Positions 1 to 7,345 of a DNA stretch of 9,155 bases are shown here, piece after piece; within the stretch, counting starts at the first letter, position 1, and every line of letters starts with the position of its first letter. The stretch spans positions 1 through 9,155 of the forward strand of contig JAFMAA010000039.1 in the NCBI GenBank assembly GCA_029785235.1, read 5' to 3'. The notes beneath the pieces are model-generated. The model saw only the letters and a program-made list of their open reading frames with translations. It ran no database searches and was not told the origin of the DNA. Source of the stretch: Nitrososphaerota archaeon. Lineage in GTDB: Archaea; Thermoproteota; Nitrososphaeria; Nitrososphaerales; UBA183. A program made the position numbers and the translations under genes.

Positions 1-36
1 AAATATCTAAATCGCCACACATAGTCGAAAGCCCGG

Positions 37-327
37 TTGGAAGCCGTTGATGTAGGGAGGGCTTTGAAAAGCCAGACGCGTGTAAACATTATGAAGATTC
101 TATCTGGTCGGAAGCTGCGCGCCATTGATGTGTTCAACGAATACAGACGCAAATTTCCCGAGAAACCGAGGCATCGCGAATCAATTTAAACCGAGCTAGA
201 ATTATTGCTCGAGCTTGGAATGCTAAACAAGGCATATGAAATCAAGAGAAAGGGGGTTGTTTACTCGCTAAAGGCACAGGTGATTAAGGTAGATTTGGGC
301 AGTGCGAGCGTTTTGGCTGAGAAATGA
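37..327 (+). pseudogene. ArsR-type winged-helix regulator interrupted by an in-frame TAA
   Basis: From a TTG at 37 the plus strand reads in one frame to a TGA at 325-327 (97 codons including the stop), broken only by a TAA at 187-189. The first half (about 50 residues) contains LKSQTRVNIMKILSG, typical of the first helices of ArsR-like winged-helix domains. The second half contains TELELLLELGMLNKAYE and KGVVYSLK, typical of the recognition helix, turn and wing. The TAA falls where such proteins often have Tyr ('R-x-SIY-x-E-L'), so one base change from TAT/TAC would explain it. A TAG at 22-24 closes the frame upstream. An AT-rich stretch at 2-9 could be a TATA box. A shorter ATG start at 91 would drop part of the domain. 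It is convergent with tbp, 33 bases away. The intact form would be a DNA-binding transcription regulator. Decay or a sequencing error cannot be told apart here. Confidence 0.6.
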
Positions 328-360
328 ATTCGATTGGAATAGAGGTTCCAGATCATGACA

Positions 361-891
361 CTAGTAGAGATACTTCTCGATGGTATGAGTGAATAATTCG
401 ATAGCACGACTGGCTGTTTTCGCGTCCTTCGCTGCAATAACGGTCTTGCCTTGCGCGAAGACTAGCGCACATGCCTTTGGGTCAATCATGCGATAGATCG
501 CCCCCGGGAAGATTTCAGGCTCGTAGACTACCCGTTCCACCTCTGCAACGAATCTCCCGATGTCGACATTCTGACGGAAATTCAGAGCAGTCACTAGATT
601 CCTTGGTTCTGGCCTTAGCACAGTCGGTCTTGCCAATCTTGACTTGGCCAGGTAACGCACCGTGTTTTCTAGGTCCTTGGTAGCCTGAGATTCGGATTTT
701 GCACCGACACTGATGAGTTTGCCAGAGTGGAAGACTGTTACTTTACCCGACATGCCAGGGAGCTTGATGTAGGCTGCTGGATACACGTCAGGGTAATACT
801 GACCATACGTCAATTGACCAACACCCTGCAAGTCGATTTCCTGTTCCAAGTCGGCAGTCACGACGACATTTACAACTTCTGACTCGAGCAT
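361..891 (-). CDS. tbp: TATA-box-binding protein, divergent
   Basis: TBP is the archaeal general initiation factor that binds promoter TATA boxes and recruits TFB and RNA polymerase. The 176-residue product has the two-fold repeat of the family, about residues 6-86 and 96-176, close to the usual archaeal length. The DNA-contacting Asn of each repeat is present (N8 in VNVVVTADL, N98 in RNLVTAL), as is GAKSE at 63-67. Of the four Phe positions that kink DNA, three are kept (F54, F128, F145). The first is Tyr (Y37 in YPAAY). The repeats are noticeably diverged from typical archaeal TBP and the second lacks the GAKSE copy, so this may be a paralogue rather than the main TBP. It follows the rad50-like gene by 36 bases. 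The ATG at 891 sits about 28 bp after an AAATAAA box, so it may have its own promoter with little or no leader. Confidence 0.88.
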   Translation of the reverse strand: MLESEVVNVVVTADLEQEIDLQGVGQLTYGQYYPDVYPAAYIKLPGMSGKVTVFHSGKLISVGAKSESQATKDLENTVRYLAKSRLARPTVLRPEPRNLVTALNFRQNVDIGRFVAEVERVVYEPEIFPGAIYRMIDPKACALVFAQGKTVIAAKDAKTASRAIELFTHTIEKYLY

Positions 892-913
892 TAGTGAATT
901 GCGCTGCTTGTGT

Positions 914-923
914 GGTTTATTTG
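914..923 (-). promoter_or_regulatory. possible TATA box for tbp
   Basis: On the minus strand the short gap between the rad50-like stop and the tbp ATG reads ACAAATAAAC. Its centre (about 919) is 28 bp from the ATG at 891, the spacing expected for an archaeal TATA box driving a nearly leaderless message. No clear Shine-Dalgarno sequence precedes the ATG, which fits leaderless translation. The motif is short and A-rich, so this is only suggestive. Confidence 0.35.
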
Positions 924-927
924 TCCT

Positions 928-3240
928 TTAGGGGTCTCGATCAAGCCCTCCGACAGATTTCCCATTTTCAAGTCTAATCACGGATGGGGTCATCTCTTCG
1001 AGCCCTCCCACATGACTGACTATGAAGATCTGAGTGAACGACTTGGAGAGACCCGTAGAGAGATATTCAATGATCCCCAACCGTCTGAGCTCGTCTGAGC
1101 TCCCGAGAGGCTCATCAAGCCAAAGAAAATCTGGGCGGATCCCCTTGGCCTCCGGGATAAGCGAGAGGACGAAGGCGAGCCTCATCGCGAGGAGGAACTG
1201 ATCGTCAGTGCCCCCGGAGAAGACATCTCTGGGACGGTACTCCCCCGCTTCCTGGTCGAAAACCTTCACCCCGAAGTCCTCGTCCAGAAGGGCCATCCTG
1301 TACCTTCCCTGAGTTAGGGAGGGGAGGATCTCCCCCATGTGCCTCTGGACCCCCGGCTTGAACCTTGCCTTGATTGCTTCGGCCGTCTGTTCGACCCCCT
1401 CCTTGGCAAGCTTTGTGACTAAGAGCTGGCGCTCGAGTTTCCCGACCAGAGCCTCCTGATGCGCCAGTCTTCCATCGATTCCCTCGTTCTCTGAAAGGAA
1501 TTCCTGGTTCTCGATGATAGCCTTCTTGTCGGATCTGACCTTCTCTTCATTCGTCGAGATCTTGCCCCGAACGTCCTCTTTGTTCTTCGAAGTGGACATC
1601 ATAAGGCCCTTCGAAAAGACAAGGCCGTCCGGGAGGGAGGGGAGCGACAGCCTGGTAGCCTCATGCCAGCAGTTCTCTATCTCTCGGGCCGTCTTCTCTT
1701 CGTCGAGCTGGCCCCTGAGGTCCTCCAAGCTGCGCTTCATCTTGTCGAGACTGTCGTCCTTGGTGCTGAAGGCGGTGGAGTCCTCACTATGTTTCTTGAC
1801 AAGTGCCATTGCCTTCTCGATGGGTGTCCCCTCTCGAGTCAGTGACCTGTAGTAAGGAATCGAAGCGATTGCACGTTCAAGCTCTCCCTCCTTCTGAACC
1901 TGTTCCTTCTCAGCGGTCTCGAGCTTGCCTTGGAGATCGGTGAGCTCCACTTGGGCGTCTCGGTACCGTCTGTACTTGGCCCCCTTTTCCTGTAGACTGA
2001 CAATCCCAGACATAGAGCTTATAGTTCTTGCTAGGAGAGCGGCGAACACGGCCCCCGCTGCGGCAAGCACCCACGGGACGATAGGGAACGCGAAGAAGTA
2101 CGACGCAGCTGCACCGATGCTTGCGACTAGGAGACCTGCGGCAGGCAACTTCGGAGACCTCTTTCTCTCAAGATTCTTCAGGACCTCCGGATCAAACCCC
2201 CCCACCTCATTTTCGAGCTGTTCAACTTCATTCTCCTTGGATTCCGCAGTTTGTTTCGCCTGTGCCACCTTGCGGGCCGCCCGGTCTGCGCTCTCCAATG
2301 CGAACGACACCCTTCCCACCTCCTCATTCGAGGGCATCCCCCGATATTGGACGAGCTCCGCCTCGAGTGCGTGGACCTTGGGCTCAAGGGATGAGACCGA
2401 TTTCCTGTGGTTGTCCAGGAGTTCCTGCTTGCTATTCGCTTCTCTGGTTAGCTCCCCCTTCTTTCTCACCGTCTCATCGTAGTCCCTCAAGGTGCCTTCA
2501 AGGTCCTGCAGCTTCGAGTATTCCGCCTCGAGGGTCGCGTTCTCCTTTGTGATACTCTTGATTTCTCCATCCAGCTCGGCGTTCTCCTTGCTGCGCTTAT
2601 GGAATTCATCCGAGATCTGCTTCAGCCGCATGAGCTCGTCCTTTGCAGTGTTGATCGTTCCAGGCCTGAGAGGTCCTCCTGTCCCCTCAAGGTCGTTTTT
2701 CTCGTCGTTGAGTTCCTTCGAGACCTCGGTGAAACTCTCAAGGTGGAGGAAGGCGTTGATTACCTTCCACCTGTCCGTTTTGGAATCGACGAGCCTCCCT
2801 AGGTCCTTCTGGGCGACCACGTTGCTGCTCAGCATCTCTTCGAAGGAGATTCCACCGAGGAGGTCCTCGACCATGCCCGTCACGTCCCTGCTCTTCGCCG
2901 CAAGTTCGCGCCATCCCCCATCTCTGACGCGCTTGTAGAGCCGTGCCCTGTTCGTTCCAGTCCGGCTGATTTCTCTCTCGACTCGGTAGAATTCCTCACC
3001 TATTTCGAACTCCAAGATTACTACGCTCCTCTTCGCTTGGTACGCCAGTAGGTCCTCGTCCTTCACGTGCCCCGGAGGCCTCGTGACTCTCCCGAAGAGG
3101 GCATAGAGGACGGCGTCAAGTATAGTAGATTTCCCCGCCTCGTTCAGTCCTGAGATGACCGTAACCCCGGGCTTGAACTTCAGCGGAGAGTCGAAGTTCA
3201 GCCTCTTGAAGTTGGTTGCGGAGAGAGAAACGAGTTTCAC
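928..3240 (-). CDS. rad50: Rad50/SbcC-like ATPase with a hydrophobic hairpin instead of a zinc hook
   Basis: Partner ATPase of Mre11 in DNA break processing. The 770-residue product has Walker A GLNEAGKST (31-39), an AQKDLG stretch in the N-terminal lobe that could supply the Q-loop, ABC signature SGGTDDQ (675-681), Walker B FLWLDEP (705-711), a D-loop-like GSSD and a switch His (SH, 742-743), so the ATPase head looks complete. The middle is charged coiled coil (about 185-360 and 415-660). Where Rad50 has a CxxC zinc hook, this protein has a strongly hydrophobic stretch (365-404) with a central F-P-I-V-P, resembling two membrane helices joined by a tight turn. The only Cys is C524, so no zinc hook is possible. 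It is shorter than most Rad50 proteins (often 850-1300 residues). Bacterial YhaN-type ATPases paired with YhaO nucleases also carry central membrane segments, making them a useful comparison. The GTG start overlaps the mre11 stop as GTGA. Confidence 0.88.
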   Translation of the reverse strand: MKLVSLSATNFKRLNFDSPLKFKPGVTVISGLNEAGKSTILDAVLYALFGRVTRPPGHVKDEDLLAYQAKRSVVILEFEIGEEFYRVEREISRTGTNRARLYKRVRDGGWRELAAKSRDVTGMVEDLLGGISFEEMLSSNVVAQKDLGRLVDSKTDRWKVINAFLHLESFTEVSKELNDEKNDLEGTGGPLRPGTINTAKDELMRLKQISDEFHKRSKENAELDGEIKSITKENATLEAEYSKLQDLEGTLRDYDETVRKKGELTREANSKQELLDNHRKSVSSLEPKVHALEAELVQYRGMPSNEEVGRVSFALESADRAARKVAQAKQTAESKENEVEQLENEVGGFDPEVLKNLERKRSPKLPAAGLLVASIGAAASYFFAFPIVPWVLAAAGAVFAALLARTISSMSGIVSLQEKGAKYRRYRDAQVELTDLQGKLETAEKEQVQKEGELERAIASIPYYRSLTREGTPIEKAMALVKKHSEDSTAFSTKDDSLDKMKRSLEDLRGQLDEEKTAREIENCWHEATRLSLPSLPDGLVFSKGLMMSTSKNKEDVRGKISTNEEKVRSDKKAIIENQEFLSENEGIDGRLAHQEALVGKLERQLLVTKLAKEGVEQTAEAIKARFKPGVQRHMGEILPSLTQGRYRMALLDEDFGVKVFDQEAGEYRPRDVFSGGTDDQFLLAMRLAFVLSLIPEAKGIRPDFLWLDEPLGSSDELRRLGIIEYLSTGLSKSFTQIFIVSHVGGLEEMTPSVIRLENGKSVGGLDRDP

Positions 3241-4391
3241 CAGGCTCCTGCCTCCTGAAGCTTTGACCGGCTGACCTGAAGGGCCTCCCTCAGGACAGCC
3301 TTCCGGTCATCGCTTGCTTCCTCAATCCTCCGTTGGAAGTAGGCGTCCAGCTCAGCGAGGGGTGTGGTGCGGGGGCCGAGATTGACCTCCGCAGGCAACT
3401 CGGCGTCGATGTCTTCGTCCACGAAGCAATGGAATACCTTCCCTTGAGCAAAGGTGATTACGTCAGCCCTCCTGTATCCTGAGAGGTTAACTGGGTCCAC
3501 TCTCCCTGAGAGCCGCACTCTAAGTATGACTTGAGGGTCGAACGACCTGGCGACCTCGCCCTTTATGACCTCAAGTGGCTTTGGGACGTTAGGAAACTGG
3601 AGCTCAACGGTCTCGTACTTCCTCGCCGAAGTAGGAATGAACTTGGTCGAGACCGAGCCGTCCTTGGAGAGCTCCGCCCAGACGAACCCCTTCTTCTCGT
3701 CCTCCTCCTCGCCTGCATCGACCCTCTCCGTGCTCCCAGGGTAGATGATCTCGGTCTTTCCGGACCTCTTCTCCTGGTGGTCGTGGAAGTGCCCCACTGC
3801 GAGTAGGTTGACCTGCGGAGGAATCGCAGAGGGCCTGATTATCGGCTCGTCCCCAGTCCACCCAGTGAACCCCTGGACCGGGGCGTGGGCAATGACGATG
3901 TTGAAGTCTCCCTCGAGGCCCTTGGGGACCGAGTCCATCGGGTCGTTCCCGAGCTCGTGCAACGGGTTGTGCCCCACCCCCGTGACGGTGACGAAGAACC
4001 CCCTGTAGTCGAGGCTAACTGTCTCGGGAGAGGTCGGGTCGCGGAAATAGTGAATGTATCCTGAATTTCCGTACACCGCAAGCGGAGAGGTCCCCTCTAA
4101 CCTACTCTTGGGGGTGTCGTGGTGCCCGCTTACAGCGAAGACCTTCACTCCCGCCTCGTGAAGGGCTCGGAAGTCTTTCATGGCCGCGGCCCTAACGTGA
4201 TTGCTCGGCCACATGTTGTCGAATAGGTCTCCGCCCATCAGGAGGATGTCTGGTTTTTCCTTCCTCGCGTAGTCCACCATCTCCTCGAAGCACTTCAGGA
4301 AGTCGTCCTTCCTCTTCCATCGGTCCAGGCCGAAGTTGTTCAGCGGAGGGTCGAGATGGTTGTCTGCTGTTATGATAGCCCGGACATTCAA
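3237..4391 (-). CDS. mre11: Mre11-type DNA repair nuclease with variant motif III
   Basis: Calcineurin-like metallophosphoesterase, the nuclease of the Mre11-Rad50 complex that trims DNA ends with two Mn ions. In the 384-residue product the motifs run D10-x-H12 (ADNHLD), GGDLFD (D55), SGHHD (89-92), IAHAP (H169) and GHFH (H201, H203), followed by IYPGSTERVD as in known Mre11 proteins. Motif III is normally GNHD, with Asn bridging the metals. Here it is GHHD (CAC CAC codons), so a metal ligand is changed from Asn to His while the catalytic His91 is kept. The C-terminal part, about 240-384, would hold the DNA-capping and Rad50-binding region and ends in a charged helix. The start is TTG at 4391, sharing TTGA with the herA stop. 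No ATG or GTG lies near, and the next residues already form the first beta strand. The rad50-like gene follows with a 4-base overlap. Confidence 0.93.
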   Translation of the reverse strand: MNVRAIITADNHLDPPLNNFGLDRWKRKDDFLKCFEEMVDYARKEKPDILLMGGDLFDNMWPSNHVRAAAMKDFRALHEAGVKVFAVSGHHDTPKSRLEGTSPLAVYGNSGYIHYFRDPTSPETVSLDYRGFFVTVTGVGHNPLHELGNDPMDSVPKGLEGDFNIVIAHAPVQGFTGWTGDEPIIRPSAIPPQVNLLAVGHFHDHQEKRSGKTEIIYPGSTERVDAGEEEDEKKGFVWAELSKDGSVSTKFIPTSARKYETVELQFPNVPKPLEVIKGEVARSFDPQVILRVRLSGRVDPVNLSGYRRADVITFAQGKVFHCFVDEDIDAELPAEVNLGPRTTPLAELDAYFQRRIEEASDDRKAVLREALQVSRSKLQEAGAW

Positions 4392-6013
4392 TCGAAGCCG
4401 CCCTTGAAAGGTTCCCTCTTCGACTTCACCCTAGCCATCTCATCGTCAATTCCAGCTGCTCTCCTGGCTTCTCCAAGCTTTCTCACGATGTCGATATCGG
4501 CTCCCCCTTCCTTTGTCACCCTCGGCCTCACCTTTACCATCACCGGGGCCCTGGTCACCTCGCCTACCACGACGCACTCACCTGGGTTGAGCCCGGGAAG
4601 GTCGTTCAGAAGGTCTTCGCTTAGCCGCTCCGAGCTGTTCTCCACGGCCATCTGGTCTTCTGGGTTGGTCAGTTTCATAATCAGCTGGCTGTTGCACTGG
4701 CTGAGGCTGTCAGGGTTCACCTTGGACGGCCTCTGAGTTATCAGGCAGAGGAAGACACCGAACTTCCTCCCTTCCGCTGCGATCTTGTTGACGATCGAGG
4801 AGGCATAGGTAGGGGTCTTGGGCGGGACAAACTTGTGCGCCTCCTCCACTACCACGAAGACTGGGAACTCACAACGACCGCTGAACGCCTCCTCGTAGGC
4901 GTCCTTCAGGATTCTGCTGGCTATGTAGTTCATCGCCCTATCATCCAGGCCTGAAAGGTCGACGATAGAGAGGTTCGATGGCTTCAGGAAGCGGTCAATC
5001 TTGGTGGTCGTCCTTCCAAAGACCCTGAGCGTGGCAAGGTCCCTGATGTACTTGGCAGCGCTTCTGGCCGAACCGCGCATTTGCCTATCTGGAACGGAAT
5101 TGCCGTCCTTGTCCTCTTTCACCGCCCACTTAGGGTCCTCCAAAGCTGCGAGAAGGTCCTCTGGGGCATTGAGGTTGTTTCCTAGGGACTCCGTCGCTAA
5201 CCTCACGGCCTCTCGGATGTTCCCCCAGTCCTGGCCAATCCCGGCTATGTTGCAGATGTCGTCGTCCGATAGGTCAGAAAAAGCCACCTCGTAGCTGACG
5301 ACACTTCCGAGGTCCTTTGCCCTGCTCGTGCTCGATGGGTTCCGGAAAATCGTTACTCGGTCAGTGAAGTCGTGCCTGCCCCCGTCCCCCTTTTGCGACA
5401 TATGGACGTAGTCGGCATGGGGATCAATCACGATGACGGTCGCCCCCTTCCTGATCAGCTCTTCAATCAGGACTCCGGCGGTGTACGACTTGCCGGCTCC
5501 TGTCTGCGCTATGATTGCCAAGTGCCTCCTGAATCCCTTGACCGACAGGGAGACTGGGACATCGGCCCGAGTGATCAACTCCCCAAGGTGCAAGCCCTCC
5601 TCCTCGGGGAAGGAATAGAATTTGGCGAGGACGTCGTCCGGCGCAATGAAGACGGTCTTTCCAGGATTTACCGCTCGCCTCGCTTGCAGTATCTTCCCAT
5701 CTGCTTCCGAGAGGAACCCGAGGACCCTGGCCTGCCCCCAGGTCCTGACATCCTCAATCTGCGCCTGGATAATCTTCTTCAGCGCTTCCATCTCCGTTCC
5801 CTTCGTGAGGGCGTCACTTACCGATGCTATCCTCTCGACCTGGGCGACGACCGGAACCTCCTCTAGCTTCTCGTTAACCAGCTCCCTTGAGTATACCACA
5901 AGGTACTCCCACTTGGGCGGGTACTCCTCATTCTTGGAAGCGAAGAAGAACTCGTTGGAGCTCGCCTCCCCGACGACTATGCCAGCCTCGGTCAGGTTAT
6001 GGGTATTTGACAC
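4388..6013 (-). CDS. herA: HerA DNA translocase (FtsK/HerA-type hexameric ATPase)
   Basis: Hexameric ring ATPase that pumps DNA and works with NurA in break resection. Numbered from the chosen start, the N-terminal HAS-like beta-barrel domain covers about 5-130, followed by Walker A AQTGAGKSYT (169-178), VIVIDPHADY (the usual family form is DPHGEY), Walker B FVVVEEAHKF (386-395) with two acidic residues, a probable arginine finger in AAEGRKFG, and ITQRPSKV (425-432), a sensor-like motif typical of HerA. The product is 541 residues, a normal length. I chose GTG at 6013 because it is preceded by AGGGGGT and gives the expected N-terminus (VSNTHNLTEAG); it overlaps nurA by 17 bases. The frame stays open upstream to 6088, but those residues are low-complexity, overlap the nurA end and are unlikely to be translated. 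Confidence 0.95.
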   Translation of the reverse strand: MSNTHNLTEAGIVVGEASSNEFFFASKNEEYPPKWEYLVVYSRELVNEKLEEVPVVAQVERIASVSDALTKGTEMEALKKIIQAQIEDVRTWGQARVLGFLSEADGKILQARRAVNPGKTVFIAPDDVLAKFYSFPEEEGLHLGELITRADVPVSLSVKGFRRHLAIIAQTGAGKSYTAGVLIEELIRKGATVIVIDPHADYVHMSQKGDGGRHDFTDRVTIFRNPSSTSRAKDLGSVVSYEVAFSDLSDDDICNIAGIGQDWGNIREAVRLATESLGNNLNAPEDLLAALEDPKWAVKEDKDGNSVPDRQMRGSARSAAKYIRDLATLRVFGRTTTKIDRFLKPSNLSIVDLSGLDDRAMNYIASRILKDAYEEAFSGRCEFPVFVVVEEAHKFVPPKTPTYASSIVNKIAAEGRKFGVFLCLITQRPSKVNPDSLSQCNSQLIMKLTNPEDQMAVENSSERLSEDLLNDLPGLNPGECVVVGEVTRAPVMVKVRPRVTKEGGADIDIVRKLGEARRAAGIDDEMARVKSKREPFKGGFD

Positions 6014-7331
6014 GCCTGTACCCCCTACTGTGGATGATTGTAAAGCCGAGCTCCCGTTGGAGGGCGGCCTCGTAGATCTTGTCCACAACTTCGTTGGTGA
6101 GCTTCACTTTCTCGTCGACCCTCTTCAGCCAGACGTTGTAGTCCTTCAACCCTCCGTATCCGCTGAGAAGGAGGCTCACGAAGGGGTTCACGTTCACCAA
6201 GAGGTCCCGCCCGCCGCTGAAATCTGAGATTGTGGTGTCCCTATTGAACGTCCAGCTTGGGGTATCGACCCTGACGGGGGTATCCCTCCTATCGAGCATC
6301 ACGTGGAAGGAAACCATGGCAGGGAACCCCGGTATCTCTGTCAGGACCTCTTTGGCCCGCCTCGTGAACGCTTCTGGGTCGGAAGCTTCCAGTAGTGCCT
6401 CCTTGAAGTGCCTCGACACGTACCCTTCGGGCCCCTCCTGAATTTCCTTCATCAGAACATAGGACCTTCTAGAAAGACTGAGTTCGATTGGGATGGTGTG
6501 CCCAGGGGAGTCGACGAAACTCCTGATAAGCTGGTGATCGGTCCGGGCAGAGAAAGCCTCCCAAAAGATCAGCTCCACCTTCCGAAGAGCATCCCCGTGC
6601 TCCCCCTTCAGCCTCTTTAGGGACGCGAAGGCCCACTCAGGTCTGTCGAAGACGTCGGGGAGAAGCCTGACAATCTCGAGCTTCGTCGCTTCAGGGATTC
6701 CAATACTCTTCAGCTCCTTCTCAAGGATCTCGTTGAGTAGATAGTCCCTCAGAAAGCTGGAACGGCTGTCCTTGCTCACCCCGAGGAGGAGGATTTCCCT
6801 TTCTTTGCAGAGAGATAGAAGTTCATTGAAAGTCTCGAAGTACTCGACCATGAACCCCCTCATCCCCTCTGCCGGAGAGTCCCGAGGCAAGTGGACCATT
6901 CTTCCGAAGAGGGACCCGTCGATGAGTACCGCTGCGTTCGAGATGTTCCCCTCCTGAATGGCCTTGATTGCGGCGGCAAATTCCGACCACTCCATTTTCC
7001 TGGTTATGAAGGTCTGGATGTCGGTCGACTTCCCCTTGCTCATGAAGGCATCTACTTCGAGAGTCCGGAATGATTTTCCTCGAGTGATTGCCAAAGCTCT
7101 AGCCACGTAGAAGACAGCCCCGGAGGCATAGGGTCTGATTCCCCTGCTCCCGTCGACCGCGACTATTTCCTTGTCTGGAGGGGCCACTTCCACGACAGGG
7201 TGCCAGTGCCTGAGGAGTGCTTCCCCCAGCTCAGAATCTAGCTCCGACTTCCTTCCATGGACGATCTTGTCTCTCAGAGAATCCCTCTTCGCTCTGACCT
7301 GGCCTATCAGTTCATCTAGATATTCTGGAAT
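5997..7331 (-). CDS. nurA: NurA 5'-3' nuclease, start codon unclear (ATT proposed)
   Basis: Nuclease partner of HerA that degrades DNA at breaks. Numbering from the proposed start, the RNase H-like fold shows IVAVDGSRG (D60, metal ligand), AAVLIDGSLFG (D138), GVSKDSR (K187), and a C-terminal IIHSRG (H434), all typical of the family. The first NTG start is GTG at 7193, which would leave only 13 residues before the catalytic Asp; archaeal NurA usually has around 50. The frame is open back to a TGA at 7338-7340, and the extra residues (for example YLDELIGQVRAKRDSLRDK) look like a genuine NurA N-terminal helix. No ATG, GTG or TTG exists there. An ATT at 7331 lies six bases after GGTGGTGA, a strong ribosome-binding-like match, so I use it (444 residues). 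Alternatives are GTG 7193, another non-standard start, or read-through from the preceding small ORF, which is in the same frame. Confidence 0.9.
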   Translation of the reverse strand: MPEYLDELIGQVRAKRDSLRDKIVHGRKSELDSELGEALLRHWHPVVEVAPPDKEIVAVDGSRGIRPYASGAVFYVARALAITRGKSFRTLEVDAFMSKGKSTDIQTFITRKMEWSEFAAAIKAIQEGNISNAAVLIDGSLFGRMVHLPRDSPAEGMRGFMVEYFETFNELLSLCKEREILLLGVSKDSRSSFLRDYLLNEILEKELKSIGIPEATKLEIVRLLPDVFDRPEWAFASLKRLKGEHGDALRKVELIFWEAFSARTDHQLIRSFVDSPGHTIPIELSLSRRSYVLMKEIQEGPEGYVSRHFKEALLEASDPEAFTRRAKEVLTEIPGFPAMVSFHVMLDRRDTPVRVDTPSWTFNRDTTISDFSGGRDLLVNVNPFVSLLLSGYGGLKDYNVWLKRVDEKVKLTNEVVDKIYEAALQRELGFTIIHSRGYRRVKYP

Positions 7332-7337
7332 CCGGAT

Positions 7338-7345
7338 TCACCACC
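7338..7345 (-). promoter_or_regulatory. Ribosome-binding-like GGTGGTGA before nurA
   Basis: The minus strand reads GGTGGTGA directly before ATCCGG and an ATT codon. It resembles the archaeal Shine-Dalgarno core (GGAGGTGA, complementary to the 16S 3' end) and has proper spacing of six bases to ATT at 7331. The same bases encode the last Trp-Trp-stop of the small upstream ORF, which would couple termination of that ORF to nurA initiation. It is the main argument for placing the nurA start far upstream of the first GTG. Confidence 0.5.

Noticed and set aside
328..360. GGAA...TTCC short inverted repeat between the regulator remnant and tbp
   Set aside because: Only a 4-base stem with no T-tract, too weak to call a terminator or operator.
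1083..1102. Direct 10-base tandem repeat (GTCTGAGCTC twice)
   Set aside because: It falls in the D-loop coding region of the rad50-like gene, keeps the frame and gives an ordinary family sequence (SSDELRRLG), so it looks coincidental.
1925..2482. 185-codon open frame on the plus strand
   Set aside because: It lies wholly inside the rad50-like gene on the opposite strand, is Ser/Ala/Arg-rich without motifs, and mirrors the codon pattern of the real gene.
5622..6227. 201-codon open frame on the plus strand across the herA/nurA junction
   Set aside because: Antisense to two well-supported genes with clear motifs; its own translation shows no domain.
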